Assembly (NCBI GenBank): GCA_021464245.1 | Contig: JADCRB010000040.1 | Location: forward strand, 5,486,273 to 5,550,272 | Reading direction: 5' to 3' | DNA from: Carallia brachiata | Taxonomy: Eukaryota > Streptophyta > Magnoliopsida > Malpighiales > Rhizophoraceae | Length of the DNA: 64,000 nt | In this document: positions 37,967-53,853 of the stretch, piece by piece | Layout: each line of letters opens with the position of its first letter | Numbering within the stretch: position 1 is the stretch's first letter | The notes under the pieces: generated by a model | The model's input: the letters and a program-made list of their open reading frames with translations, nothing else | What the model was told of the DNA's origin: nothing | The model's database searches: none | Program-made: the position numbers and the translations under genes

Positions 37967-40900
37967 CTAGACGCCCATGAATGCTCGACACTGTGACTCC
38001 CAGTGCTCTTTTGCTTGCCGAAGCCTCTGTTCCCTTTCTGATTTAAGCCGCTGTTCCCAATATTCATGGCATCTATGCAAAATAAAATTCCATAATTACC
38101 ATTACTCGTAGACAAAGTTCATCAGAAAATAAAAGGGAATGCTTTAGCTCAAGTAGCCATCAAACTGGCTCTTATTTTTTATGAGTGATACCTTCGACGT
38201 AGCAGAATATTAAGCTCTTCCAGGTGGACAGCACCTTCATAAACTCCAGCCTGCATAAAAAGGAAAGCAGAATAAAGAAAGGTGGCAACTGGCAAGGCTG
38301 ATCAATGAAAAAATTAATGCTTGTAATTCCATCAGAAGTCCTCACGTCATCATCGATATGAAAAGAAACAGTTATCTTCACATATTTGCGTATATCAAGC
38401 GATAGGCTGTTGGCAGCAGCACATTTATGTTAAGTAAAAGGAATAAAGGATCGAACATGGTTTCAATAAACTTAGATAAAGTGCAGCTAAGTTCCGGGTA
38501 AACACAACGCAACATGATACTAGATACTTGTCTTCAAAATAATTAAGGAGAAAATGGGTAGCAAAGCAATAACACAAATTAAGCAAGCAGATGTCAACTG
38601 ACTCCCGGCATAAAGGACATTTTTCTTTAGGCTCAGCTGCCTTCAGTCCATCGACAATGGTCACTGAAGCAGCAGAACAAGCACAGAAGTAGCAAAATAT
38701 ATGGCCGCATGTGAGAGATACTGGATCAAATACCGTGTCCTGTCACCAGGTAAATACCAAATGAATGAAACCATTACAGGGAATTTCTCACAGCACCAAG
38801 ATTAAAAAAAAAAAAAATCAATGCACATGTCAAAATTTCAACTCAAGTCTGAAAGTGGTTAGCGCTAAAGCACCTCAAGAAGAGATAATAGGGGAGAGCT
38901 GATGGTTAATCCAGTTGAATGGCTGATCTCTATTAACTATGCAGTGTTCACTTCAAACTGATTCAAAATCAAGGAAAAAAAAAAAAAGGAAGATCAAATC
39001 ATGTGCATCCTAGTTAAACTAGGAGCCAGAATGAAATGCAGCTAACACTGCATATGTATCAAAGTATTTCATGAAATTATCTTTTTGAACAAAAACTCAA
39101 CAATCTTAATATGTCTTATTGGATCTTCAGTTTCTCTGTTGTGCTTTCCTGAAGTCCTATAGAAAATTATACAAGCAAGGATCACATCAACAAATCTTAG
39201 ATTGCTGAACAATCAATATCTTGGAACTCACCAGGCATATAGAACAAGTCAAATCAACATCAAGCTTGATGGAATCAAAGAGATCACAAGAGAGGGATGG
39301 CTTGCCATCGTTGAATGTCAATGAGCAACCCTCGAATAATGCAGTACCCTTTTTTGAATTAACCTTGGTTTCCCTTATATTAATATGATAGGCCATAAGC
39401 TCACAGAGCCATGGGGACTGAAGTATCTCAATGTGCATGCTTTGCGCTTGCGACTTAAAGGCCTGCCCTTGCTTGGAATAATGAATCTGTAAACAAAGAG
39501 AAGCAACATATTGAGTAAAATATTGTAGAAAAACTAAATCCACTACTCTTGAATCTATATCATCAAAATCAATATTGACACGGCTTTCATCATAAAGGCA
39601 AACACACCTTATCATATTTCTTAAGAATTTTTCGAACTGCGATGGCATTGATCAGCGCATAAGTAACCAAATCCTTGCCTTCTTGAATCAGGGCAGTATG
39701 ATCACCTTGCAACATTCCTTTGAACCATATGACATACTTCCTTATACCAGACGCCAGATGCAGCTCCAGCAATTTCCGGGCACGCTCATTAAAGCAGCCA
39801 ATCACTGCTGACATTTCCTTGAGGAGGGAAGGAAAGAAGGTTCCATCACACACTACATGTGAAGATGAATTAGGAACCCTCTAATGTGCATAAACATAAT
39901 AAGAATAACAAATAACAGTGACATTGACACCTAGTAGTATAAGATGCACTGATCATAACTTGCCTCATCTTACTAAATAGTTTATGAACTGATCCATGAT
40001 GTGAGCCTATCATGTCAAAGGCCCTTCGCGATCCCTTTTTACAGAACGATGGACTAAACGTAACAAGAAAAACAGGCTAATAGATCTGTTCTCTCATTTC
40101 AATTAAATTTCAGACAAATGTTAATGAGCACAACATTCTCGTCAGCTTTCTGCTGTCACAACTTCTTAGTCATAGTTTTTAGTGTGTGTCACTGAGTGAT
40201 TATAAATGGGCATGGTACACTCCCGAAATTTTTTGCCCAAATTACAACGGATCATTAATTGTTTGCAATAACGGTGGTTTTTTTTGTAACAAAAAAAAAT
40301 ACAATTATTACAAAAAATACAATTATTACAAAAAATATAATTATGATTACATAAAATTAAAGAATTGTTGCAAGTTGAGCAAACCTCGGGCAAAAAAAAT
40401 TTCGGGCAACGTGCTTTTTCCCATTATAAATAAAGCCTAACACCGGAAAAGATCAAGGAACTGCAAATAATTTGGGTTCATGAATATTTGAACGGTCCTG
40501 ATTAAACTGATGAAAACATTATCCACATTAATTGGGTTGAAATCCACACACCCAATTGTTAGAATTCTCCAAAAGTTTCAAAATAAGAACTGGTTGATCG
40601 TAATAAAGAATCAATTGGGGTCCAAAAAGCAGTATTCTTCATGCGGGAAATAATCGAACTCGGGTTTTTTTTTTTTTTTTCCTCCACAACGTACTCAGAA
40701 GGACAACCCAAGAAAATATCCGAAAATACAGAATAAAAAAAAGAAAATTTACAACCAACAAACAAGAAAGAAGAGAAGAGAAAATAAAAGATTGCATGAT
40801 TCATAAAAGAATAAAAAGTAAGTACCTGGGCAATGGTGAGGACAGGAAGAGCTGGGATCAAGAGAGCCATCAGCAGAATCAGGGTGGTGGACATAATGGG

Positions 40901-41021
40901 AAACGTCAAGGTCGTTCCGACACTTCTTCAAGATCTTTTTGAGCTTTTTGAAGCCAACCCCAGGTAGCTGTTTCTGTTGATGGCCTTGCATGTACTCCTC
41001 GTATTTCTTGCAGAACTTCAT
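37967..41021 (-). CDS. NLA: SPX-RING E3 ubiquitin ligase, NLA/BAH1-like
   Basis: Six exons: 41021-40826, 39852-39608, 39486-39232, 38739-38602, 38250-38192 and 38072-37967. Their lengths total 999 bases, giving 332 residues, very close to Arabidopsis NLA. The N-terminal SPX domain (residues 1 to about 165) opens with [15 protein letters not shown] and [14 protein letters not shown] and ends with KILKKYDK. The C3HC4 RING follows (CSIC, then CGHIFCYFC, then CPLC), with a basic coiled tail. In the family, SPX senses inositol pyrophosphate and the ligase directs phosphate and nitrate transporters to degradation. All donors are GT except that of exon 4. There CGG GAG is followed by TCAGTT; using GTCAGT one base earlier would shift the frame. 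Either a G was lost at the junction or splicing there is unusual. The gene converges on the ABCC gene with about 1.2 kb between stop codons. Confidence 0.93.
40183..40443. mobile_element. Hairpin MITE in NLA intron 1
   Basis: Inverted arms face each other: CCCGAAATTTTTTGCCC at 40222-40238 and GGGCAAAAAAAATTTCGGG at 40388-40406. Weaker pairing extends outward through 'ttataaatggg' (left) and 'cccattataaa' (right), about 55 bases per arm. The centre has three copies of 'caattattacaaaaaata'-like text. No certain target duplication was seen. It lies within the 973-base first intron. Confidence 0.7.
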
Positions 41022-41222
41022 TTTGTTTAATTAATCACCCCAGTCCAGTAGATCCATCTCCAACGAACACCTAATCGATTTTATCAGTTCAGATACAATC
41101 TCATCGGCAACGTCGAAAACTTAGGAATCAGTCAGTTTTTTCTTTTATCGGACGACAGCTATTCTCTCCAGACATCCCCTGCATGGCAAATACTCAATTG
41201 CGTGCTTGTGCGCGTAATTTAC

Positions 41223-41229
41223 ATATATA
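41223..41229 (-). promoter_or_regulatory. Possible TATA box of NLA
   Basis: On the minus strand CTATATATGT lies about 200 bases upstream of the start codon, which allows a 5' UTR of roughly 170 bases. Assigned by position and sequence alone. Confidence 0.4.
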
Positions 41230-41239
41230 GGACGACTCA

Positions 41240-44200
41240 GGAGTTGGCAGCAGAAATTGCTCACCCAAACACCAAAAATTAAAAATTAAAAAATAAAGAC
41301 GTTTCTGCTTTTTTTTTTTTTTTTTTATTCCCCGTCTTCTGCCATGTCACTTGTTTTGGTGAAAATATAGTTTCAGGTTTGACCAATTTAACTAAGGAAA
41401 AAAACATTTAAAAAGCTTTAGAATAGTTATAAGTAATAAAAAATATATTTTTTTAAGTTAAGACTTAAGTTAATATTAATTATATTTAAAATAATTTTTA
41501 ATTTTTAATTTTTAAAAAATAAATTTTTAATTATTTATGGCATGTTAAACTCAATCTTAATTACTTTATATTTATTTCTTATATTCTTTTAGTACGACTA
41601 ATTTAATACAGAATTAACGTATTTTAATTTATTAATTTTTTTACTCAGACAATTAATATTTATAACATAAAATATAAATTTTATTTATTTATTTTTACAA
41701 ATTAAGAGTTTAATTATAAAATTTTTTTAATTATAATACGTTAACTGTATGTCTATTTTTTTTATAGTTATATATCTTTTTTATTAATTAAATATTATGT
41801 AAAATCAGAAAAATTTCGACACGAAACTGTTCGATTACTTAAAAAAAAAAGTTCAAAACAAAATTCTTCGAGAGTTTTCGTGTTAGTTGGATCATGGATG
41901 GCCGTCCATCTGGGACTCAGAAAAGTGAACGGCCACGTCACGGGATAAACATGAAGTTTATCTGAATCCCGTGTTTTTGGTTCCATGAAACATAAGTTTG
42001 GGATCCAAAATTTTTCTAATAAATATATATAATATAATAAATTTAAAATTTTATACAATTATAATAATAAAATAAAAAATAAAAAAATAATAATTTTATT
42101 ATACTTTTTATTAATATAATTACAAAAAATTATAAATTTATTATATTACAGACACTCATGAATCACCTTTTTCTTAAAACATATGCATTTTTTCTATAAG
42201 TTTTATTGGCTTAAGTTAACATGATGAAATATACTACTGTGAAAGATATGTACCAAAAAAGCTAATGTGAAAGAAATTAGAGACTAGTTCATCCGATGTA
42301 ACAAAACGAAAAATATGGGTTAATGCATAAGCTATTTAATTATGAACGAAGAAGATTATATGAGAAAAAAATGTTTTTTATTTTTCCTGAGAACACAAAA
42401 TATTAACAAGTTGATGCAATTGACGTCAATGACATACTTCTAGTTGCCGTTTGAAAACCCATATTTTGAGTCACCAAAAATATACTGCAACTTAAAGTTG
42501 AGCACCTTTTTTTTTGTTCAAAAAAATAAAAAAGCAATTTAAACTTGAGTTTGTAAATTGCAGTGTTTTGAGGTAGTGAGAAAGCATAAAAACTGCACCA
42601 CGCTTTTGTAACTTTTTAAATTAAAGTTATCCAATAATTTCTTTTGTGATTCTTTTCTGTTTCGTTAAGAATTTTACCGTTATTCTTTCAAAATGGGACA
42701 AACAATTAATAAATAATCAATTACATTTGTTTTTTTTAGTCTACAAAATGAAAAAAATAATAGTAGGATCTAGCAGTCTCTTAAACAATATTACATAGAT
42801 CAAAAGAATAAACTGTGTAAACTTTATTAATTTATCTCTACTTAATGTTTTAATATAGATTTGAACTCATGACTTATGCTTTGGCAACTGACAATCCCTA
42901 ACTATTAAACTGCAAAAATCAGTGCTTAATTACATTTGTTAGCAGCATATATATAATCAGTTTATCAACTGCAACTACAAAATTTAACTAAAATATCGAC
43001 TCATAATATGCTCCATTACATGGACGTTGGACTCTCATGATTGCTGGTTATTTTTCTAAGGACGCAATTTAATTCGTGTCAAGAAATGCCTCCCTATGTA
43101 TATATATGATAACTTCCACAATTTTGTGAGAGGTTTGTAACTTTTATAAGATATTATGAAATTTATTTTTTCTTCAATTTAGTGCATTAGCTTAATCTAC
43201 CGTATAGTCAGTATAATACTCTATCACGAAATTCTAGAGTATCACCTCTATTTTTGTATTGTTAAGATGAAAGGGAAATTCTCGCCTGTATTAAAAGTGT
43301 TCCCGTGGATACAAACTGTAAGAAAAAAGTTTTCACGAGTATACTGACCTCATACGTAGCCAAGGGCCAATATGCTTCGACTTAACTAAGGGCCACAAAA
43401 AGTCTATCCTCAAATTGCATAGCCATCGCTATCAGTGACCTGCGTATAGTCATCACCTGCTTCTATGTATAACTGTCATAGTTGAATTGTTGGGTTGGGT
43501 GGATTTGTGTTTTAATTGAATGTGGCTTTGCAACCAAATCACACGGCCACAGCTTTGACATTGCTGGAAACATTAATTAATATCACCTGATTCATGCCAT
43601 TTTTCACTTGTTTGGCAATTATAACTCATTTTATGAATGTAGTCATCTTCTTTCTTGGTGGAATAATTAAAGTCATAAAGATTGCTTGTGCGTGTGGGAA
43701 CATGAAGGGGTGACTTTACACCATGCTCATTTGCAAATCGTTCAAGAGGTTTTATATGTAATGCATCGTGTGTGTTTGTGTTTTTTTTTTTATATAATTA
43801 TTTTAATAAATATTTAGCAACCCATTCAAGAAATTTTATATATGCTACAGGACAATCTAAACCCCCCCCCCTTTGTTTTCTAATTATGATGTAGTCTATT
43901 GGCTTAGTCTTTTTTTTTCCTAAAAAAATATTCTTGAAATTAATTTATTGGCTTTGTAATTTTCCTTCATCTCACATCTATTAAATTCGAACTTACTGTT
44001 CAATCACTGCTTTACATGTTGCGATGAATTATATTTCATGATGCCGTGGCGCTCAGTCTACAGCTTCTTTAAATGACTGTCTTCAATTTGATATTTGGTT
44101 CTTCTCTTCCCATGTGGCAACAAAATGCGTTTTACCAACCGCCAACTATCAATTCATGCCCATCTGTCTTTTTTGAAGGAAAGGAGGAATATGCATACAT

Positions 44201-44740
44201 GCGCGCGTGTGTATATATATATTCAAACTAGAGGTCCTCCTGCTTGGTAAGAGTGATTAAATGTTACTAATGTAAAAGACCATGCTCAACATAGAATTAT
44301 CAGCCACGACATTGACTTATATGCCTGCCTTCCACTTTCCCTCATATAATTTCTTATATTCTAATTCTGAATGAGTGAGAAGGACGAGAGTTGTAGTAAT
44401 GAAAGATTAATCCATATAACTTTGTGGTCAAGAAGCAGATTCTTTGTTAAGATAGAGAGAACATTGTGTACATCAATTATTTTATAAATCTCATAAATAT
44501 GGAAACTTTGTGCATTGCAATGCCCTGTTTTTCTTTTAGTTATGAATGGTTTAAGACAATAAGAGAGCCCAATCTAACATGCAATTGCCCTGCAATCTTC
44601 AACTTGTATTGTCAGCAAATCATCATAGTCATAGAGGGAGTTCTTAACGAACACTTTCAATTAGTGCTGCACAATAAAACATATGTAGTCATGTGACGAA
44701 AATGAAATGAAAGGCGTAGCTATATACCCATTTTCCACGT
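41240..44740. other. AT-rich spacer
   Basis: No gene with homology was recognised. The content includes many poly-A and poly-T runs, and a C10 run near 43861. Short frames are not convincing. Confidence 0.4.
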
Positions 44741-44746
44741 TCATTT

Positions 44747-46041
44747 TAGGGATGACAATTTTACTCATACATGTCGGAGATCATTCGTACTTATCTCGAT
44801 GGAGACGGGATAAAAGTTAGTTGACTGGAGAACAGGGCAGAGATCCTAATTCCTTGCATTTTTTTAGTGGTATGGGGATGGGATGAGTTTACCTATCCCT
44901 ATCCCATACCCTCTTCATACTCGCCCCTTTTTTTTTTATTCTTCAATTTTTATTCGTTTTTATTGTTAATATTTGTTACTTTCACTCTTCAATGCTTATG
45001 TTTTAGTTACTTTAAAATTATTAATGTAATTATTAAATTATTAATAGAATTACTTTCCTTTAACTCGATAGTTTACTCACAATGTTGATAACTTCAGAGT
45101 CAAGGATTCAATAATAACTAATTCTAATGACAATACAAATTATTAATGGATAATGTAGGAATTACAATAATTTATTTTGAAAGACCATTTTTTACTGGAA
45201 GTCTTATTAAAACATTATTATTTCTTTCTTTTCAAAGGTGCTAGCATATACATGCCAAAAACATGAAAATAAATTGTTTAAGAAGTTAGAAATGAAGTTA
45301 AAACTTCCAACATTGTAAGAAATCTAACAATATATACGGAAAATAAAAAAGAAAAAATTCAAAATTATAGGATAAAGTTTCCATAGTTTTCATTTATTGA
45401 ATTTTTCATAGTTGGATTTTTTTTGTATGATTCATATCTTTATTTTAAACTTTAGTATTATGCAGTAACTGAAACGTTAATGTGATTTGTGTAAATTATT
45501 TTTCTATGTGAGCATTTTCAAAAATAGTGTCATTATATCAGTATATAAATTTAAGCAATATAATTTTAATGCTTGTTTATTATAAATTTGAGTAATATAA
45601 TATCGTCAAAAGTAGTGTCATTATTCTTCTGCATGTTGTGCATCAAGTTGTAGGACCTTAATTTATATTACTAATTCTTAATATAAAACTCGTGCGTTTA
45701 AACTTTAATACTTAGATCATTTATTCATTATATTTTTAAGTCAAAGGATATTGTAACATATACAACTAATTTGTCATTAACCACGGGTTTCAAGTACTTT
45801 AAGCAGTGAAAATATATGATTTTTTTAATTTTCATTTGGACATGTATGGGGCGGGTATGAGAATCTCCATTCCCCAGAAGGGATGGGGACGAAGATTAAA
45901 ATTTCATACCCGTCGAGGACGGGGACGGGACGGGACGGGGACAGGGATAAGAACGGGGACGAGAGGAGGATGAGTGTAATAAATGGGTACGGGAAACAGG
46001 GGGGCCATCTTCGGCCCCGATCCTCCCCATTGCCAACCCTA
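44747..46041. mobile_element. Possible hAT-like non-autonomous element
   Basis: The ends are near-matching 12-base inverted repeats: TAGGGATGACAA at 44747 and TTGCCAACCCTA at 46030-46041, with two mismatches. Subterminal blocks rich in ggggatggg on the left and in ggggacggg on the right are typical of plant elements with TAGGG(A/T)TGGCAA ends, which I associate with hAT. No matching 8-base flanking duplication was found, and the AT-rich interior encodes no transposase. Confidence 0.5.
45917..45966 (+). repeat. G-run cluster, quadruplex-type motif
   Basis: Four runs of three or four G separated by AC (45921-45940), followed by further G runs to 45966. It fits the standard G3 N1-7 quadruplex pattern on the plus strand and lies in the subterminal part of the hAT-like element. 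Confidence 0.7.
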
Positions 46042-46149
46042 ATTCGCTGTAAGATGAACACGGTTCTGTGTGGGCTAAGAAAATGTAGTCGCATGGGAGC
46101 TAGAGATGAATTAGCATATAAATCTCACATGTTAAAAGTTAAATTTTTT

Positions 46150-46710
46150 TAGGTTAAAAGCACAAAATTTTTCGTAGTTTATTTGGATTACATTTTACTT
46201 CATGGTAGTTTTTATATAGGTATTTAATCCCCTCATAGTTTTTAATTTTTACAATTCACCTCTCTAGCAAGATTTTGTTAAATATATTAACAAAAATTAA
46301 CTAAAATTATATTGTTTTATAATTATTAACTTTTATTTTTAAACTAAGATTATAAAACTATATAATATATCTCTCAAATTGATCTTTAGTGGATACTTAA
46401 GTTATATTTCACGTTATATTTTTCACAACCTTTATTTTTTTAGTGCACTACACATGTTGTTATAGAGGTATTTGGGACAATATTGTCAACTTCTACGTGA
46501 AGATAAGATAAAGATCCCACGATCACAAGACAACGGAGTAAATATTGTTAACTAATTTTGGGGCGATATTGTTAACTAATTTTTGTTAATATATTTAATA
46601 AATTATTGTCAAGGAGTAAATTATAAAAATTTAAAACTACATGGAGATTTAATATATAAATTAAATTATATATGGTAATTTGTAAAACACCAAAATTACA
46701 TAAGGTTAAA
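46150..46710. mobile_element. Long imperfect inverted repeat, foldback element
   Basis: The left arm (about 46170-46310) contains 'tatttaatcccctcatag' and 'gttaaatatattaacaaaaa'. The right arm (about 46560-46700) carries the reverse of the same order ('ttttgttaatatatttaata', then 'catggagatttaatata'). The arms pair over at least 100 bases with mismatches. Non-coding; class and target duplication unknown. Confidence 0.6.
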
Positions 46711-48940
46711 TACATTTAATTTTTTCTTTTAATTGTGAACTTTTTGGGAAAAGATATTATGATTTTCAAAATTATAATAATTTTTTATTCTATAAATTGA
46801 GCTTATTAGCCCCCTCTGATTCTGTCCCATCAAATTTTTTTGCCTACCTAAGTCTTCTCTTCGAAGAAAGCGGGTCAAAGTAGGAAATCTATGATCGCCC
46901 GACAATGCGGCCAAAGTTGCTTTGTTACGCAGAAATGCATGGAAGAAGCTTTTGTTGATGTACGTACTAGTCAAAAAAAAAAAAAAAAATCACGTACTAG
47001 AAGTAAAAGTATACTCTCAGCTAGACTGGGAAATTCTATTTGTAGTGGCATTTTTCTTTTTTAGCAAAGTAGACTTTATTCTTTTCCTCATTTTGTTTTG
47101 TCCCAAATTTCGGTATTCTTGCATATCGATATCTAATAATTAACTTTTGATTCATTGGTTAATTTTCAATAGTTGAAAATTATTTAGCTAGTGAAATTTA
47201 ATTGCTTCAAAATAATTTTCAGATTAAATTGCCAACTAATTGGAATTTACGCATATACTTAAGGCATGGCAAAAGAGACCCAAAACTCAAAAAACTTCAA
47301 GCAAAAAATAACTCACAAAAAAAAAAAAAAACTAGAAATGCCCCTACCATGAACCAACCGAGTCTGCCCATTATTGTAATGAGTTGGATAAAAAGTGTAC
47401 GTATTGCAAGTGCTTGTATGAATCCCAAAATCATCAGGAGGAAAAATTTTTCATATGGATAAAATGCACTACCGTTTTTGGGTTAGTGACAGACGTGTTC
47501 TGTTTGTTTTGGTCTTGCTTGTCGTCTACGGAAGTGCAAATTCTAAATTCGGAACCCTTTTCACCATATTCACACATAAAAGTCACGACTAATTTTTTTT
47601 CCCAATCCACAAAGATAAAAATAATTTCGTGTGGCCCATTATAATATTTTTCACTATTTTTTTGAGGAATTCACTTGAATTTTTCGCGGAGTTGGGAGTT
47701 TTTGAGAATGTATTGTTAATTTTGCATTACCAGAGCAGAAATTGATTGTTACGACGAGAGAAATAATGGTTGGCTTAGTAACTTGAAAATGGGATGATGA
47801 TTGTGATTTTGAAGTTGACATACCCAGGCTAGCTTAAAGAATATGTTTACAAGCTCCACAAAATCTATTGGCAATGGCAAGTGTAGCCACGCTGTTGATC
47901 CCACACAAATTTAGCTCATTATGACGTTGGCGAACTTTACTCCCATTTGCAAATTAAAATTATTATTATTACTATTTTGGAATCGATTCGTCGTGATTGG
48001 GCTACACTTGTGTACAATAAGTTAGGTTATGGAATCTCCATTCTTGTGGTTGGTGATGTATGCCGTGATTTCACCATCATTTTAGTTATTCTCTATTGGC
48101 TCTTCAATATTCTTGTACAGCACACAGTTACAATGGCCCCAACCAAAAAAAAGAAAAAAAAAAAAAAGAGAGCTAGAGACCCGGAATATGCATAGAAGAG
48201 TTACATGGACAATGGGTGGTTGATAATCCATTCAATGCTTCAAGTTCATGATAATACGAAATAAGAAATCATATTGCGTATTGGAAGAGTCTCCGAGGGA
48301 AAGCATTTTTGTTAAGTGGACGGACCACTATGAATTGTCGACCACTCAGATATACAGTCATGAGATTGTGCTAGAGATCGAGCATATACAATTTTTAAGT
48401 GCATTATTGTTGTCGGCGTACTAGTAATTCGAGTAATCAAACTCTTACTAATACTATTGTCAGAGTTCGGGAAAACAGTTAAGAGTTGGAAACAAAAAAA
48501 AAAAAACAGTTAAAGAGTTCGGACACTAATACTATTGTTAGACTTGAGAGATTTTAGTAACTATATTTAGGTCTTTTTTCATTAATGACATGATATATTT
48601 TGCAACTATTACTATTACTAAGTATTTTCTTTTCATTAGTTAATTGACATGGCGTATTCTACGAATATATATCGTGCATCATATTATTCGAGCAGTCACT
48701 ATTTGAACAAAAACTTAGAACTAATAATCGCCAATCGACATTGGTTGATAATCATATGGATTAACAATTAAAAAAGTAACGAGAATACACTAATAATTAG
48801 GGTAATTAAAAATATTAATTTTTAATTAAAAAAATTTAAAATTTGAAATCTAAATCCTCCCTCGTCATCTTCATTTTCAATTGCTAGGCTAGCTCCAAAG
48901 GACTCATAAAAAAAAAAAAGAGTTTTATTATCTTTTATAG
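46711..48940. other. AT-rich spacer
   Basis: Nothing recognised. An open frame at 47947-48195 ends in a poly-lysine run from a poly-A tract and matches no family I know. Confidence 0.35.
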
Positions 48941-48947
48941 TCTGTTT

Positions 48948-49352
48948 GGATTGTGAGATTTTATTGAGAAAGAAAGTTGTGAGTCAAAAAAATTGTGTAA
49001 AAGAAAATTATTAGAATTTGTTATTTAGATATATGAGAAATAGAAAATTATAAGAATTTGTTATTTAGATATATGAGAAATACGTGAGAAAGAAAATAAT
49101 AAGAAAGTGAAATATATGTTTAAATTGTACGAAAAAAATAATTAAAAAAATATATATATATATAATTGAAATTGTAAAAACACCCCCACAAATCACCGAT
49201 GGAGGAGATGTGTTTAGGTTATTCCGATAATTTTCAATGCATGTATTTTTGGTCTTCTTTTTAATTTGGTTTTTTATTGTACTTTTTCTGACATGACACT
49301 CTACGAATTTTCTAATGCTACACATGTTTTTCTCTTCACAATCCGAACGGAG
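48948..49352. mobile_element. Tourist-like MITE relative, about 400 bp
   Basis: The left end CTGTTTGGATTGTGAGA and the right end (TTCACAATCCGAACGGAG) are inverted repeats with few mismatches. The left interior is purine-rich (gagaaagaaagttgtgag) like the other family members. TAA follows the right end, but the left flank is not a clear TAA/TTA. Confidence 0.6.
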
Positions 49353-50405
49353 TAAAATGCTTCGATAAATGTGCTCTCTTTCGCTTTCGATTCTAACGCA
49401 CAAAACAAACAGAGGCTTAGTGTCACTTCCTTTAGTGGGAACATATTCTTTTGTTCCCTACTAAGAGCATAATCTTGTTGGTTCCTATTGGCTTCCACTT
49501 CGAGACAGATAATTTGAAGACCAAGTAGACCACTGTAGCTTTGTCACAGCTCCTATTTTTTAAGATTGGATCGGAGATATATTCTTTTCAATGGTTAGCA
49601 CTATTCTTTTCGGAAAGTCATAAGACCATGTTCTTTTTAATCCCTTTCACGTGCATACATTCTTAAGCGAAGCTTCGTTCGTCATTGTTATGTGTAGAAA
49701 TTTTAATATTTTTCATATGATAGTCAAGCCTTTTTATAGATTAGCTTGGACAGAGTATAAGCTTGTCATTCGAAACACATCTAACTATACATATCTTTTC
49801 TATTCATCAAGGAAACTTATTTGTTATGAATTATAGTAGCTTTCCTTTTTTATAAATTTCACACTTTCTTTTCTCCTAATTAAAACCTGAGACTTTTTCA
49901 AAATAAAAATCTCCAGTTCTAGCCAGTGACCGGCAGAAAAAGAACATTTTATTTTTGGTTTACAAAAGAACATTTTATTTTGGTTTTCCAAAAGAACATG
50001 TTATTGGCCTACAAAGATTGTGCAGAGTCTACAAGAAGCCCAAAGTCAATTGCCCGATCTTCTTCGGGCATGGGAAAGAAGGCACGTAACTCGCGGTTCT
50101 GATTTTGGTGACAAATGTAGCCATCAGTCATTACACATTCTTGCCCTTGATTTTATGTAAAGACTGCTTTCCCAATGCATTAATTTTACTGTTGCACTGA
50201 ACATCTCATTGCTGGAAATCAATTACTGAATTATGTCAAATTTCTGAAGATTAACAAATTGTTTATGGGCCTCCTGGAGGTCCATTTTTCGACGTCTTCT
50301 CATTAGTTCATGATATTGACCATTAATTGTTAATACTAGATTGAGTCCATCCAATTAATGGAAAATACACCCGGAAGCAGGAGTTGACAAAGAAGTAGCA
50401 GCAGA
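49353..50405. other. Spacer downstream of the GH1 gene
   Basis: No gene seen. A three-copy repeat of about 27 bases (aaaagaacattttattttgg) occupies 49937-50012. The right end should contain the beta-glucosidase 3' UTR. Confidence 0.45.

Positions 50406-53853
<3,448 letters not shown>

Noticed and set aside
40960..41100. Possible miR827 target site in the NLA 5' leader
   Set aside because: A stretch near 41050 vaguely resembles miR827 on the plus strand but needs gaps and several mismatches. To my knowledge, miR827 control of NLA is chiefly a Brassicaceae trait.
44739..46049. Eight-base target duplication for the hAT-like element
   Set aside because: The flanks gttcattt and attcgctg do not match.
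47947..48195. 82-residue plus-strand frame ending in poly-lysine
   Set aside because: The tail comes from a poly-A run and the rest has no recognisable domain or splice partner.
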